Below, piece after piece: positions 54,443 to 62,924 of a stretch of 64,000 bases of DNA. The stretch covers positions 5,412,001-5,476,000 of the forward strand of contig NZ_CP011270.1 in NCBI RefSeq assembly GCF_001610835.1, written 5' to 3'. Positions within the stretch are counted from its first letter, which is position 1. Each line of letters opens with the position of its first letter. A program made the position numbers and the translations under genes. The notes beneath the pieces were generated by a model. The model saw only the letters and a program-made list of their open reading frames with translations, searched no databases and was not told the origin of the DNA. The stretch is from Planctomyces sp. SH-PL14 (GTDB taxonomy: Bacteria > Planctomycetota > Planctomycetia > Planctomycetales > Planctomycetaceae).

Positions 54443-55228
54443 TTACCCCAGAATGACGACCTTGAGGGCGTTCGACCCGGGAGCGGCGGCGAGAGTCACC
54501 GTTGCCGTCGTCGTGCTGGTCATCTGGATGTCGCAGCCGACGACATTGTCGTTCGAAGCCCGGCGGACCTGGGCGACGAGGTCCTTCGTGCCGAGGTTGT
54601 GCGTGATCGTGTAGACCGTGTCCGACCCGTTGCCGAAGGTCGAGATGTAGCGGAGCTTGCGGTTGGCGTAGCCCGCGAGGGTCTCGGGTGTGACGACTCG
54701 CGTCTGATCGGTCCCAGCGTCGACCTCCCCCTGGGTTGCGAGCTCGACCTTCCCTTTCACTGTCGTCGAGGCGTCCGGCACCGCCGCATCGAATGAGTCC
54801 CAGACGATGTCATCGGTGTCGATCGTCCCGTTGACCTCCGTCTGTCGCCAGCGGGTCTGAGCGTTCGCCGTTCCCTCGTCGACGGTCACGACGGCGTTCT
54901 CGAGCTTGTCGAACGTGTCCGCGTCCGGGCACCGGGTCATCGCGGCCGACGACCCGTTGTAGAAGTAGATCCCGTTCTCGCTCTCGTCGGTCTGGCTCTT
55001 CACCAGAATCCGGTCGTCTGTCGCCGGCGTGACTCCGTCGATGGTCCCCCCGGGCGAGCTCAGATTGACGTTCCCCGTCGTCGCGAGCCGGACATTGTCC
55101 TTCCAGTTCAGGCCTTCAATCTTGGCGTCGACATACGCCTTAGTCGCCGCGTCCTGGGGGTCAACCGGGTTGATGAGGTCTGTCGCCGTTGCGACGTCAC
55201 CGAAGCTGATGTTCGAAAGCTGGTCCAT
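54443..55228 (-). CDS. Phage tail fibre / tip protein
   Basis: A 261-residue protein with an N-terminal shaft (VDPQDAATKAYVDAKIEGLN, ATTGNVNLSSPGGTIDG) typical of fibre proteins, a middle YFYNGSSAAMTRCPDADTFD, and a C-terminal domain with ITHNLGTKDLVAQVRRASND. The same ITHNLG/INHNLG element occurs in the next gene upstream. Probably part of the same fibre as the downstream protein. The gap between the two is 3 bases. Confidence 0.8.
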   Translation of the reverse strand: MDQLSNISFGDVATATDLINPVDPQDAATKAYVDAKIEGLNWKDNVRLATTGNVNLSSPGGTIDGVTPATDDRILVKSQTDESENGIYFYNGSSAAMTRCPDADTFDKLENAVVTVDEGTANAQTRWRQTEVNGTIDTDDIVWDSFDAAVPDASTTVKGKVELATQGEVDAGTDQTRVVTPETLAGYANRKLRYISTFGNGSDTVYTITHNLGTKDLVAQVRRASNDNVVGCDIQMTSTTTATVTLAAAPGSNALKVVILG

Positions 55229-55237
55229 GGCAGGTTC

Positions 55238-55597
55238 CTAAAGCAGCCTTGCCGAACCGGCAACGGCGGTGTTGAAAGTGATCGTCAAGGTGTTGAGGGA
55301 AACGTTGTGGACCGTGCCCCCCATGATCCCACCACCGACGCGGTAGATCGTGACGTCGGGCCAGTAGCCGAGGTTGTGATTGATCGTCCAGACCTCCGCC
55401 GCCGGCGTCTGGGTATGGGTACGGGGAACGATGTTGATCCCGTCACGCCCGCGGGGGCCGCGGTAGGTCTCGACCTCAATTGTCCGTGTGACATCGACGT
55501 TGATGACCTTCGCGACAGGCTCGACCGTGACGCCCCCCTGCACGATGACTTCCGTCACGCGCGGGCGAGGCTCAACGGTCGTGTCGCAGTCGCTCAT
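55238..55597 (-). CDS. Phage tail protein with collagen-like and INHNLG segments
   Basis: A 119-residue protein with a beta-type N-terminus (TEVIVQGGVTVEPVAKVINV), a short collagen-like GPRGRDG and a C-terminal WTINHNLGYWPDVTIYRVGG. The last part is common to small phage tail proteins and to the fibre upstream. The start overlaps the stop of the next gene upstream by four bases (ATGA). Function: likely tail-fibre connector. Confidence 0.72.
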   Translation of the reverse strand: MSDCDTTVEPRPRVTEVIVQGGVTVEPVAKVINVDVTRTIEVETYRGPRGRDGINIVPRTHTQTPAAEVWTINHNLGYWPDVTIYRVGGGIMGGTVHNVSLNTLTITFNTAVAGSARLL

Positions 55598-55986
55598 GAG
55601 GGATCAGCGGAGGTGGGGAGGATGACGAAGTTGCGGCGCGTCCATTCCTTCCAGCGGGGCGGATCTTCCTGTACCTGCTCTTGGACGATCAGAGTCCCCT
55701 GGTCGTAGGACGTACCGAAGGTCTCCTCCTCGTACTGGAAACTGACGCGGCCGACCCCCTTCCGCTCTTCCTCGGTCGCGCCGTCCGGGTTCGGGGCGAT
55801 GTACTCGGCCTCATAGTCAGTCAGTGCCGTATGTCGCGTCTTTCCGTCGAGGCTCTGAACGATCAGCCGCGCGCCGATCCACTCCTCCGTGTTGAGTGGC
55901 ACGCCGTCCTCCCGAAGGCCGAAAACGATCTCATCGACCGTCAGGCGGGGGATCTGTTCCAGTCCGCAGCAGGCACAGCAACTCAT
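55594..55986 (-). CDS. Phage protein, possible fibre assembly or tail accessory
   Basis: A 130-residue beta-rich protein with a Cys-rich start (MSCCACCGLEQIP) and a single domain of strands (GARLIVQSLDGKTRHTALTD, VGRVSFQYEEETFGTSYDQG, TRRNFVILPT). I know no family. It starts at the ATG 55986, four bases inside the stop of the glycosyltransferase gene, and its stop overlaps the start of the next gene, so it is translationally coupled on both sides. Confidence 0.62.
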   Translation of the reverse strand: MSCCACCGLEQIPRLTVDEIVFGLREDGVPLNTEEWIGARLIVQSLDGKTRHTALTDYEAEYIAPNPDGATEEERKGVGRVSFQYEEETFGTSYDQGTLIVQEQVQEDPPRWKEWTRRNFVILPTSADPS

Positions 55987-57737
55987 ACCCACTCCTCCGG
56001 TCCGCTGTAGTGGCGGCAGACGATCGACCAGTCGACGACCGCGGCGAGCTCGGCATCCCAGGCGGCATAGAAACTCGGGTCGTACCATGCAGACCCGCGA
56101 TGGTTCGCGAAGGGGTGCTGCGAGAGGTACGGAGACCGGATCAGCATGCAGCCGAAGCCGCTGCCGTTGATCTCGTCGACGCCCTTCCCCTCCTCGCCGT
56201 CGCGGACGTTCTCCCCCGCCTCCCGCTGAATGTGCCAGTGCCGATCGTCGTGGTGGCGGGTCCGGTAGGCGGCCGTGACGAGGTCGATAACCGGACCGAC
56301 CCGCCGCATCAGCCGTTCGATCACGTCAGCCGGCGGGAGGATGTCGTCCTCCAGGCAGAGGCTCCACGGCGTCGTCAGGCCGCGGGTGAGCTTCGCCCAG
56401 GCACGAGCGACGGCGAGGTTGACCTCTTGCCCGTTCTGCCGGCGGGGGGCATCTGCGACGCCCTGGGGGCCGACAGCCTGCCGGATGTGGCGGACGTCGG
56501 TGTAGCCGCTCCGGCCGATCCACTCCGCGACCGCCCGGGAGAAGTCCGCGTCCTGGGAGGAGTCGAGCAACCGGAGCTCGATCTGGTCGTGCGGCCACGT
56601 CTGGCGGTCGAGCCAGGCGAAGAGTTGTTCCCACGCCCAGAGGCGACCGGCGAGGGGGATCAGGATCGTGATCGTCTCCGTCGAGGCCGAGGCGAGCTCA
56701 TACCAGCTCTTGCACCGGACCTTCGTCAGCATCGAGCCGTCCGGGTGGCGGCGGTAGCGGTAGATCGCGGGGGACTTCCGCCCATGCCAGCCATAGCGGA
56801 GGATCTGCCGCCACAGCCACCAGTCTTCGTGAGCGGACGGTTTCAGGTGCTCCTCGAAGACCTGGGCGAGTTCGAGTGCCTGCCGGCGGACGACCGATCC
56901 CGCATGCAGGTGGTTCTGCCGGTCGATCCAGTACGGGTCCACCCATTCATGGAAGTCCGTCCGGCCAGTCACGTCGCCGAATCGTTCCATGTCGCTGTAG
57001 ACGATCCCGACTTTCGGCTCCTCGTCGAGGATCTTGCACGCCTCCGAGAGGTAGTCCGGGGGGAGGACGTCGTCCGCATCGAGGAAGCAGACGTTCGCCG
57101 CGCGGGTGAGAGCGAAGCCGGCCCCGCGGGTGGCGTGGACGTTCCGATGCTCGACCCGGATGTACTTGACTTGGTGGTACCGGGCGGCCACCTCCGCTGT
57201 GTCGTCCTCGCTGGCGTCGTCCACCACGATGATCTCAGCCGGGTTGGCCGCGATCGCCGACTCAATGCACTCCGCCAGGAACCGTCCGTAGTTGTGACAG
57301 GGGATGACGATGGCGACGTCGTTCCAGGCGGGGAGCGTCTTCTCCTTGACCTCGGCCGGCAGGAACCCGGTCACGAAACCGCTGATCGACAGGGCCAGTT
57401 GCATCGCCAGCGTCTCCGGCTTGCCCTCCGCCTGCAGGATCGCCGCTTCGATGTGGATCCGGGTGACGGTGTCGAACGACGGAAGCCAGACGATCCCCTT
57501 CGACGCTGCGTTCTCCTTCACGCGGTCGAGGATCCAGTCGATGTTCGCCCGGCAGCCGACCGGACCCCACTCGTCCATCTTCGCCGCGACGGAGTTGCAC
57601 CGGCCGCACGTCTCCGAGAAGCCGACCTGCTTGTATCGCTTCTTGAGGAAGAACCCCGGACCGTTCGCCGGGCGCGGCGGCACGTTCCGTCGCCGGCGGC
57701 TGTGAACGACTTCCCCGGGCATCAAGCCTGATTGCAT
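55983..57737 (-). CDS. Phage-encoded protein with two glycosyltransferase family 2-like domains
   Basis: A 584-residue protein. The N-terminal 60 residues include a Cys pattern (CGRCNSVAAKMDEWGPVGC). Domain 1 (about 135-330) is a GT-A fold: AIVIPCHNYGRFLAECIESA, EIIVVDDASEDDT, FLDADDVLPPDYL. Domain 2 (about 355-570) is a second, more diverged GT-A fold: TILIPLAGRLWAWEQLFAWL, RLLDSSQDADF, CLEDDILPPADVI. Both keep a DxD-like motif. A twin-domain transferase inside a tail operon is unusual. It may modify the fibre proteins or the host surface glycan. It lies between the Cys-rich tail gene and small fibre genes and overlaps both, so it is part of the same operon. Confidence 0.85.
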   Translation of the reverse strand: MQSGLMPGEVVHSRRRRNVPPRPANGPGFFLKKRYKQVGFSETCGRCNSVAAKMDEWGPVGCRANIDWILDRVKENAASKGIVWLPSFDTVTRIHIEAAILQAEGKPETLAMQLALSISGFVTGFLPAEVKEKTLPAWNDVAIVIPCHNYGRFLAECIESAIAANPAEIIVVDDASEDDTAEVAARYHQVKYIRVEHRNVHATRGAGFALTRAANVCFLDADDVLPPDYLSEACKILDEEPKVGIVYSDMERFGDVTGRTDFHEWVDPYWIDRQNHLHAGSVVRRQALELAQVFEEHLKPSAHEDWWLWRQILRYGWHGRKSPAIYRYRRHPDGSMLTKVRCKSWYELASASTETITILIPLAGRLWAWEQLFAWLDRQTWPHDQIELRLLDSSQDADFSRAVAEWIGRSGYTDVRHIRQAVGPQGVADAPRRQNGQEVNLAVARAWAKLTRGLTTPWSLCLEDDILPPADVIERLMRRVGPVIDLVTAAYRTRHHDDRHWHIQREAGENVRDGEEGKGVDEINGSGFGCMLIRSPYLSQHPFANHRGSAWYDPSFYAAWDAELAAVVDWSIVCRHYSGPEEWV

Positions 57738-59803
57738 GGTTGCTCCAGATACGGCAGGCCAGTGATATCGCCGGGGTCCTCACACTCTTCGCAGCCGTCC
57801 GGGCAGGGAGTCACGAGGTACATGTACCGCAGGCGGAGCGACGCGAAGCCGTCAGCACAGGCTCCGATCACGACGTCGTACTCCGCGGAGGCGTTCTCCG
57901 GGATCGTGGGTTCCAAGTCCGCAATCGCGTTGTCGATCCCCTCCTGCTGCGGAACGCCATCGACACAGACGACCTGAACATTGGACGTGAAGGCTTCCTC
58001 CCACCGGCAGGTTGCCGTCGGCGGGCAGCTCCCGGCCTCCGTCTCCTCGCCGCTGCAGGTCGATCCAGGCGCCCCGCTGTTCGTCACCTTGGGGAGCGAG
58101 ATGCCTTTGATCTGGACGATGCCCGCCCGCTCAGCCGCGTCAATTCCCGGGTCGTATGCGGGGTTCACGCTGCCCTGATACGACCACGCGGTTTCTCCGG
58201 GCACAGTTGACACGAGGGCCAAGAAAAAGCCTGTGTTGCCCTCTATGGTCGAGTTGATCGACTTCACGGCGAAGAGGTAGTTGTTGAGGTCCCCCTCCAC
58301 GAGCGAGTAGCCGTTTTGGGCCTCCATGTCCTCCTCTGTGTCGTACCAGTATTTCGTCTGGCTGGTCAGGGACCTTCCGTTGTCGAACCAATCCGCCCGG
58401 AGTTCGAGCGTCGGCTCCTGGCACCAGTTCTCCGACTCCTGCCCCTCGTAGGACGGCGTGCCCCCCTCGCCCTCGTGGAGCACGTAGTAGCGGTAGAGCC
58501 GCGGGTTCTGACCCTCCCCGGTGCAGAACTCTTCGTATTCGCACAGATCCTTATCGATGAACGTAGCCGCCGCGAAGACCTCCCCGGGACCGGCTTCGAC
58601 GAAGAGCCAGACCAGCGTCGTCGAGTCCTCGAACTTGTAGGCGTTGCAGTTCCCACCGCGGGGGAGGCGGAGGTTCGCGGGGAAGCCCGGGACAGAGATT
58701 CCCTTGATGTCCGGGCACTCGCCGGCGGAGCTCATCCAGAAGTTGGGATCGTCGACCGGCACGACCCAGTTGTCGCACGCCCCGACCCGCTGGAGGGTGA
58801 TCTTCTTCCCGGCCACACCAATCAGCTTCTCGGTGTACTCCCCGCCGGTCGGGGTGTAGCTGTAGAAGGCCCCATCCGGGACCGTCATCTCGTAGGCTTC
58901 GGGCGGATCCTGCGGGCAGGACCAGCAGGTGTAGAACGGGAGCCGCAGCGTCGGCGTCACACAGATTTCGCAGACCGCCGGGGGCTCGACGTTCCGGAAG
59001 TCCTTCAGCGTCCCCTTCCATACGCCGTTGCACCGCAGACCACACGCGGGGGTCAGGCAGTACTCGACGTAGATTTCCGGGGCGTTCGGGTACTCGACCG
59101 AGCGCCGCCGCAACTTGATCGTGAGCGCCCGCCGGTCGACCTCCCACCGGTAGTCGTCATGGACTGGCTCCGGCGCCTCTTCCCCCTCCCACTCCTCCTC
59201 CGGCGGGATGTAGTCCGGCCCTGCAAACCAGTTCGAGACCCAGAGGCATTCCCCGGAATACTTGAGAGTGACGAGCGACGAGGCGGCCGACCACAGGATC
59301 TTCTCCAAGGCATCCGGCCAGCGGACCCACCACGCCGGCGGATACATGTACCGCGTCTTGTTGATGCAGCCGCATTCCGGCTTGCAGTCGTGGTTCGCTG
59401 TGCCGTCGAGGGAGTCGCCGCAGCCGCAGCCCTGGGAGGCGAAGGGCAGGCCGAAGTAGTTGACGTCGAAGGAGAAGATCTCCCACTGGCCCTTCCGCGG
59501 TGGGTCCTCCCCTTTCTGGGAGGAGATCTCCATCCCTGGCGTCCAGTAGATGATGAACGGCTCGCCGGTGTCGACGTCGCCATTGCGGGCGTAGGCGTCG
59601 ACCTGCATGCCCTCAACGCCGTTGATCTGGACCTTTCCGTAGTAGCCCTTCGTGATCGGCTGAATCGCGTGAGCGAGCGCCGGCGGATCGTCGTACGGGA
59701 CCACGTTGGACCGGCCGGGCGCTTCACCTCGCTGCCGGCTCCGCGCCATGTCGGCCAGCTCGTTACCCAGAGACTCTCCGAAGATGACTCCTCTCTTCTT
59801 CAT
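57722..59803 (-). CDS. Large Cys-rich phage tail protein
   Basis: A 693-residue protein with about 29 Cys, many in short groups (GCGCGDS, CKPECGC, CEICV, CWSCP, PCPDGCEECEDPG). No family is recognised. It has no hydrophobic segment and shows regular beta-rich stretches (EIYVEYCLTPACGLRCNG, YEMTVPDGAFYSYTPTGG). Cys-rich tail proteins could be stabilised by disulfides or metal outside the cell. It lies just after a tail protein in operon order and may form a tail tip or spike. The start overlaps the upstream gene by four bases. Confidence 0.68.
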   Translation of the reverse strand: MKKRGVIFGESLGNELADMARSRQRGEAPGRSNVVPYDDPPALAHAIQPITKGYYGKVQINGVEGMQVDAYARNGDVDTGEPFIIYWTPGMEISSQKGEDPPRKGQWEIFSFDVNYFGLPFASQGCGCGDSLDGTANHDCKPECGCINKTRYMYPPAWWVRWPDALEKILWSAASSLVTLKYSGECLWVSNWFAGPDYIPPEEEWEGEEAPEPVHDDYRWEVDRRALTIKLRRRSVEYPNAPEIYVEYCLTPACGLRCNGVWKGTLKDFRNVEPPAVCEICVTPTLRLPFYTCWSCPQDPPEAYEMTVPDGAFYSYTPTGGEYTEKLIGVAGKKITLQRVGACDNWVVPVDDPNFWMSSAGECPDIKGISVPGFPANLRLPRGGNCNAYKFEDSTTLVWLFVEAGPGEVFAAATFIDKDLCEYEEFCTGEGQNPRLYRYYVLHEGEGGTPSYEGQESENWCQEPTLELRADWFDNGRSLTSQTKYWYDTEEDMEAQNGYSLVEGDLNNYLFAVKSINSTIEGNTGFFLALVSTVPGETAWSYQGSVNPAYDPGIDAAERAGIVQIKGISLPKVTNSGAPGSTCSGEETEAGSCPPTATCRWEEAFTSNVQVVCVDGVPQQEGIDNAIADLEPTIPENASAEYDVVIGACADGFASLRLRYMYLVTPCPDGCEECEDPGDITGLPYLEQPCNQA

Positions 59804-60888
59804 CCGACCAGCACCTCAATCGGGGCGAAGTCGGCGAGGGGGTAGTTGCCCCGATAGATGTAGTTCGGCTCAGGCTTCTCCGTGTCGCTGTTCAGTTCGA
59901 CGGTGTTGCCACCTTCTGGGGACAGCCACTGCGGTGTAGACACGCGGCGGTTTCCGAACATGAAGGGGACCAAGTCATCGGTACCAGCGTCCAGGTAGTC
60001 CATTCCGACGTTGGCGAACTCCGTGTCCCAGTTGATCGCGCGGCGGTATTTTCCAACGTCCGCAAAGGAGTCGATAAAGTGTTCCGCGGTGACGTCGGTC
60101 CACGTGTCACCCGACTTCTGCTCGTCGAGGCTCATGACCACCGTTTCCCCGTCGACTTCTGCCTCGGGGCCGGCCACTTCTCCGAGCCTGAGAATCCGAT
60201 AGCCCGTGATGATGTCGAGCATCCAGCGGACTTCGACGAAGCTGTAGTCGTTCTCCGTCAGTTGCTCCGAGATGCTGATCGGAATGAGGCGGGCGGAGCG
60301 CCGCGGGAAAACCCGCTGGAGGCTATGACCGACGAAGATCGAGCTCTCGTTGATGCAGTCCCCGAGTCCGGTCCAAGACGTGGCCCGACTGAACCACCAG
60401 TCCGGCACGTTGTCGAAGTTCTTTCGGAACGACAGTTGAAGGCGGCTGATCTCGATCGCCGGAGGCGGGTCCAGGGGGACATTCGCCGCGTTCTGATACG
60501 CCTTGCCGTATCGGTCGACCGGCGGAACATAGACCTGTGCGACTCGATTCCCCTCCATGATCGTCGGCCGGTCGAGGGGATTCCGGAACGCGATCTTGTC
60601 CTCTTCCCGCTGGGAGAGGGGGCCGTTCGAATAACTGGCCGTCGCGACGAAGAGCCCCTTGTCTCGGTCCGCGTTCGGGTTGACGCTGACTTCCCGGCAC
60701 CACGCGGTCGACTTCGGATGGGTGGCCCCGCGGGAGACGCCTGTCGCCTCCAGTGCGGCCCGGACGTCCGTTGGATCGTCCTCATCAATCGCATCGCTGT
60801 AGATGTGAAAGACCCGCGTCAGATCCTCCTGCTGAAGGGAGAACTTGCCGGTGTACCGGAACAACTCTTTTATCCAGAGGATGGCCAT
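59800..60888 (-). CDS. Phage tail protein (distal tail-like)
   Basis: A 362-residue protein directly downstream of the tape measure gene, where siphophages usually encode distal tail or tail-tip proteins. It is beta-rich (DLTRVFHIYSDAIDE, GLFVATASYSNGP, IEISRLQLSFRKNF, SRLGEVAG-like ends). Its start shares one base with the tape-measure stop (TAATG). I see no named domain, so the distal-tail role comes from position. Confidence 0.6.
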   Translation of the reverse strand: MAILWIKELFRYTGKFSLQQEDLTRVFHIYSDAIDEDDPTDVRAALEATGVSRGATHPKSTAWCREVSVNPNADRDKGLFVATASYSNGPLSQREEDKIAFRNPLDRPTIMEGNRVAQVYVPPVDRYGKAYQNAANVPLDPPPAIEISRLQLSFRKNFDNVPDWWFSRATSWTGLGDCINESSIFVGHSLQRVFPRRSARLIPISISEQLTENDYSFVEVRWMLDIITGYRILRLGEVAGPEAEVDGETVVMSLDEQKSGDTWTDVTAEHFIDSFADVGKYRRAINWDTEFANVGMDYLDAGTDDLVPFMFGNRRVSTPQWLSPEGGNTVELNSDTEKPEPNYIYRGNYPLADFAPIEVLVG

Positions 60889-62924
60889 TATCGGTCGATC
60901 ACCCCCACGACGCCGGCGTCTTCCCAGAAGGAGCCCATTTCCTTGGCGGCGTCGGTTACCGTCGAAGCAAAGTCCCGGACCTCCTGGCTGTACTTCTCCT
61001 GAGCCGTCATGACGTCGACCATCTTGTCGATCAGCTTTTTCTGCTCGCTCTCCGCGTTCATGCGGTTCCGCGCAGAGGCTTCCTCGACGGTTCCGCGGAC
61101 CATCGCTTGGGCGAGCATCGGCTGGCCCTGCTGCTGCTGAATGTCTCGGGCAAGGGACATACGGACCTGATCCTGGGAGAGCAGACCGGCGGACTGCATC
61201 TTCAGGAGATCGCGGGTTCGCGCGCGTATCGCCTCATCCGGAGTCCGTAGGGAGTCCTGTATCGACTTCGCCTCCAAGGACATCTTCTGCATGACCTGTC
61301 CGAAGACGCGGCCTTGCTCGATGACGAGATCGACCTTCTCTCGACGGAGCTTGTTTTCGAGCTCCATCAACCGCAGGTCTTTGACGGTCACTCCATATTC
61401 AGCAGCCTGCCAATAGAGAGCCGCTGTTTCCGCCTGGGCGTCCGCCAGAACTTGCTTGAGGTTGCCTGTTTCGCCTTTCGAGAACTCCAACGCTGCCGAT
61501 GCTCTCTGGGCCTGCGTGGCCTCCAGTGCAAGCCGCGCTGAGGCAGCCGAAGCATCTAGGGCGGCACGCTCTTTTTGGAGTGCGGCAAGCTCTTCTGTCA
61601 TTCGCGGCTTGTTGGCAGCCTCGTTGATCTGTGCGACGCGGAGTGCCTCACCAGACAAAGCCCCCTGCTCATAGGCGGGTCGCCAATCTAGCGAGTCGAT
61701 CGCCCCTTGCCGCTTCTTGATGAGTTCCCCAAACCGACGAGACGACTCCTCTTGAACCCGTAGGGACTGCTGCTCCTGCTTGTAGCTGTCCGTGAAGTCT
61801 CTGCCCCGCTTGCTCCAGAGTTCCGAAACCTTCTGCGCGGCCTGAGTGGCGGCGGCCGTCTTCTCGACCTCGTCTTTGGTCTTGCTCCATGCCACCCCGA
61901 GTTGAACCGCGGCCACGGTCAAGGCGCCGACGGTTCCTGCCATCGGGTTCACCAACGACAGCATCTGGATCAGGTTGTTCCCACCGGCCATAATCCCGCC
62001 GGCGATGCCGTTCAACTGTGCCCCAACGACGGCATCCTGTAGACCGATGGCCCCCTGCTGGGCGATGAATCCGAGCGGCATCCCCCCGCCCGATCGGCTG
62101 GACATCGCCGAATTCCGCTTGGCGAGAGAGATCGCCTGCGAGAGTTGCAGTTCGGTGATCAGGCCCTGATTGCGGAGCGCCTGCAGCCGTCCCGTCTCCT
62201 TCTCCAAGAGTTCGGCTCGACTCATCAGTGACAACTTGACCTGCGCGGCCTGCTGTGCCATGGCCATCTGCTTGGCCACATTTCGGTCATCGATGCGGTT
62301 CTGGTTCTCCTTGAACTGAGAGATCAACCGTTCCTGCTGAAGGTTGTGCGAGATCACCGCCGCCCGCTGATCCTTCTCCCGCTGCTGATACTGCTGGATC
62401 AGATCGGCCTGCTTCTCGTTGTGGATGCGGTTCGCCTGCCGGCGGGCTTCCTCCTGCTTCGCCAGCTGCTGGACGGCCTGCCGCTCTGCTTCGGCCTGCG
62501 CCTTCGCGGCTGCGGCGGCTTCCGCGGCGGCCCGCGCCTTTGCATCCTTCTCCGCCTGCGCGGCGGCAACTGCCGCATCCCGCGCCGCGGCCTCCTGGGC
62601 AACCTTCTGGGCTGCTGCCTCGGTCTGCGCCTTCTTCACGCTCTCAATCTGGGCGTGAGCCTGCTGGAACCGCTGGACCAGTTCCGGCGATGCTCCGGCC
62701 GCTAGGAACTTCTCAGACGCCATCTGAGCGGCAGACATCTCGCCCGAGAGAATCTTGGCCTGGGCTTCGACCTGCGCGAGGGCTTTTACGAGGCCGGAAG
62801 AGAAGTCGGCCTTTCCAGCGTTCTCGAGCCCCTGCAGACTGGCAGCCCCCTTGTTGACCCCGAGGACAAAGTCATCGAAGTCGCTGCCGGCCTTCCAGAC
62901 GATGTCGTTGTTGCCCGCCGGCAT
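60888..62924 (-). CDS. Phage tail tape measure protein
   Basis: A 678-residue protein with long Ala/Gln/Lys/Glu-rich coiled-coil segments (about 100-230, such as AAAAAKAQAEAERQAVQQLA). A hydrophobic Gly/Ala-rich stretch follows (about 290-345, LGFIAQQGAIGLQDAVVGAQ, GTVGALTVAAVQLGVAW), then more coiled coil. Coiled coil plus hydrophobic patch next to a G/GT chaperone gene is the classic tape-measure arrangement. It sets tail length; at about 1.5 angstrom per residue a tail of roughly 100 nm is expected. Its 5' end overlaps the GT extension by about 50 bases. Confidence 0.88.
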   Translation of the reverse strand: MPAGNNDIVWKAGSDFDDFVLGVNKGAASLQGLENAGKADFSSGLVKALAQVEAQAKILSGEMSAAQMASEKFLAAGASPELVQRFQQAHAQIESVKKAQTEAAAQKVAQEAAARDAAVAAAQAEKDAKARAAAEAAAAAKAQAEAERQAVQQLAKQEEARRQANRIHNEKQADLIQQYQQREKDQRAAVISHNLQQERLISQFKENQNRIDDRNVAKQMAMAQQAAQVKLSLMSRAELLEKETGRLQALRNQGLITELQLSQAISLAKRNSAMSSRSGGGMPLGFIAQQGAIGLQDAVVGAQLNGIAGGIMAGGNNLIQMLSLVNPMAGTVGALTVAAVQLGVAWSKTKDEVEKTAAATQAAQKVSELWSKRGRDFTDSYKQEQQSLRVQEESSRRFGELIKKRQGAIDSLDWRPAYEQGALSGEALRVAQINEAANKPRMTEELAALQKERAALDASAASARLALEATQAQRASAALEFSKGETGNLKQVLADAQAETAALYWQAAEYGVTVKDLRLMELENKLRREKVDLVIEQGRVFGQVMQKMSLEAKSIQDSLRTPDEAIRARTRDLLKMQSAGLLSQDQVRMSLARDIQQQQGQPMLAQAMVRGTVEEASARNRMNAESEQKKLIDKMVDVMTAQEKYSQEVRDFASTVTDAAKEMGSFWEDAGVVGVIDR

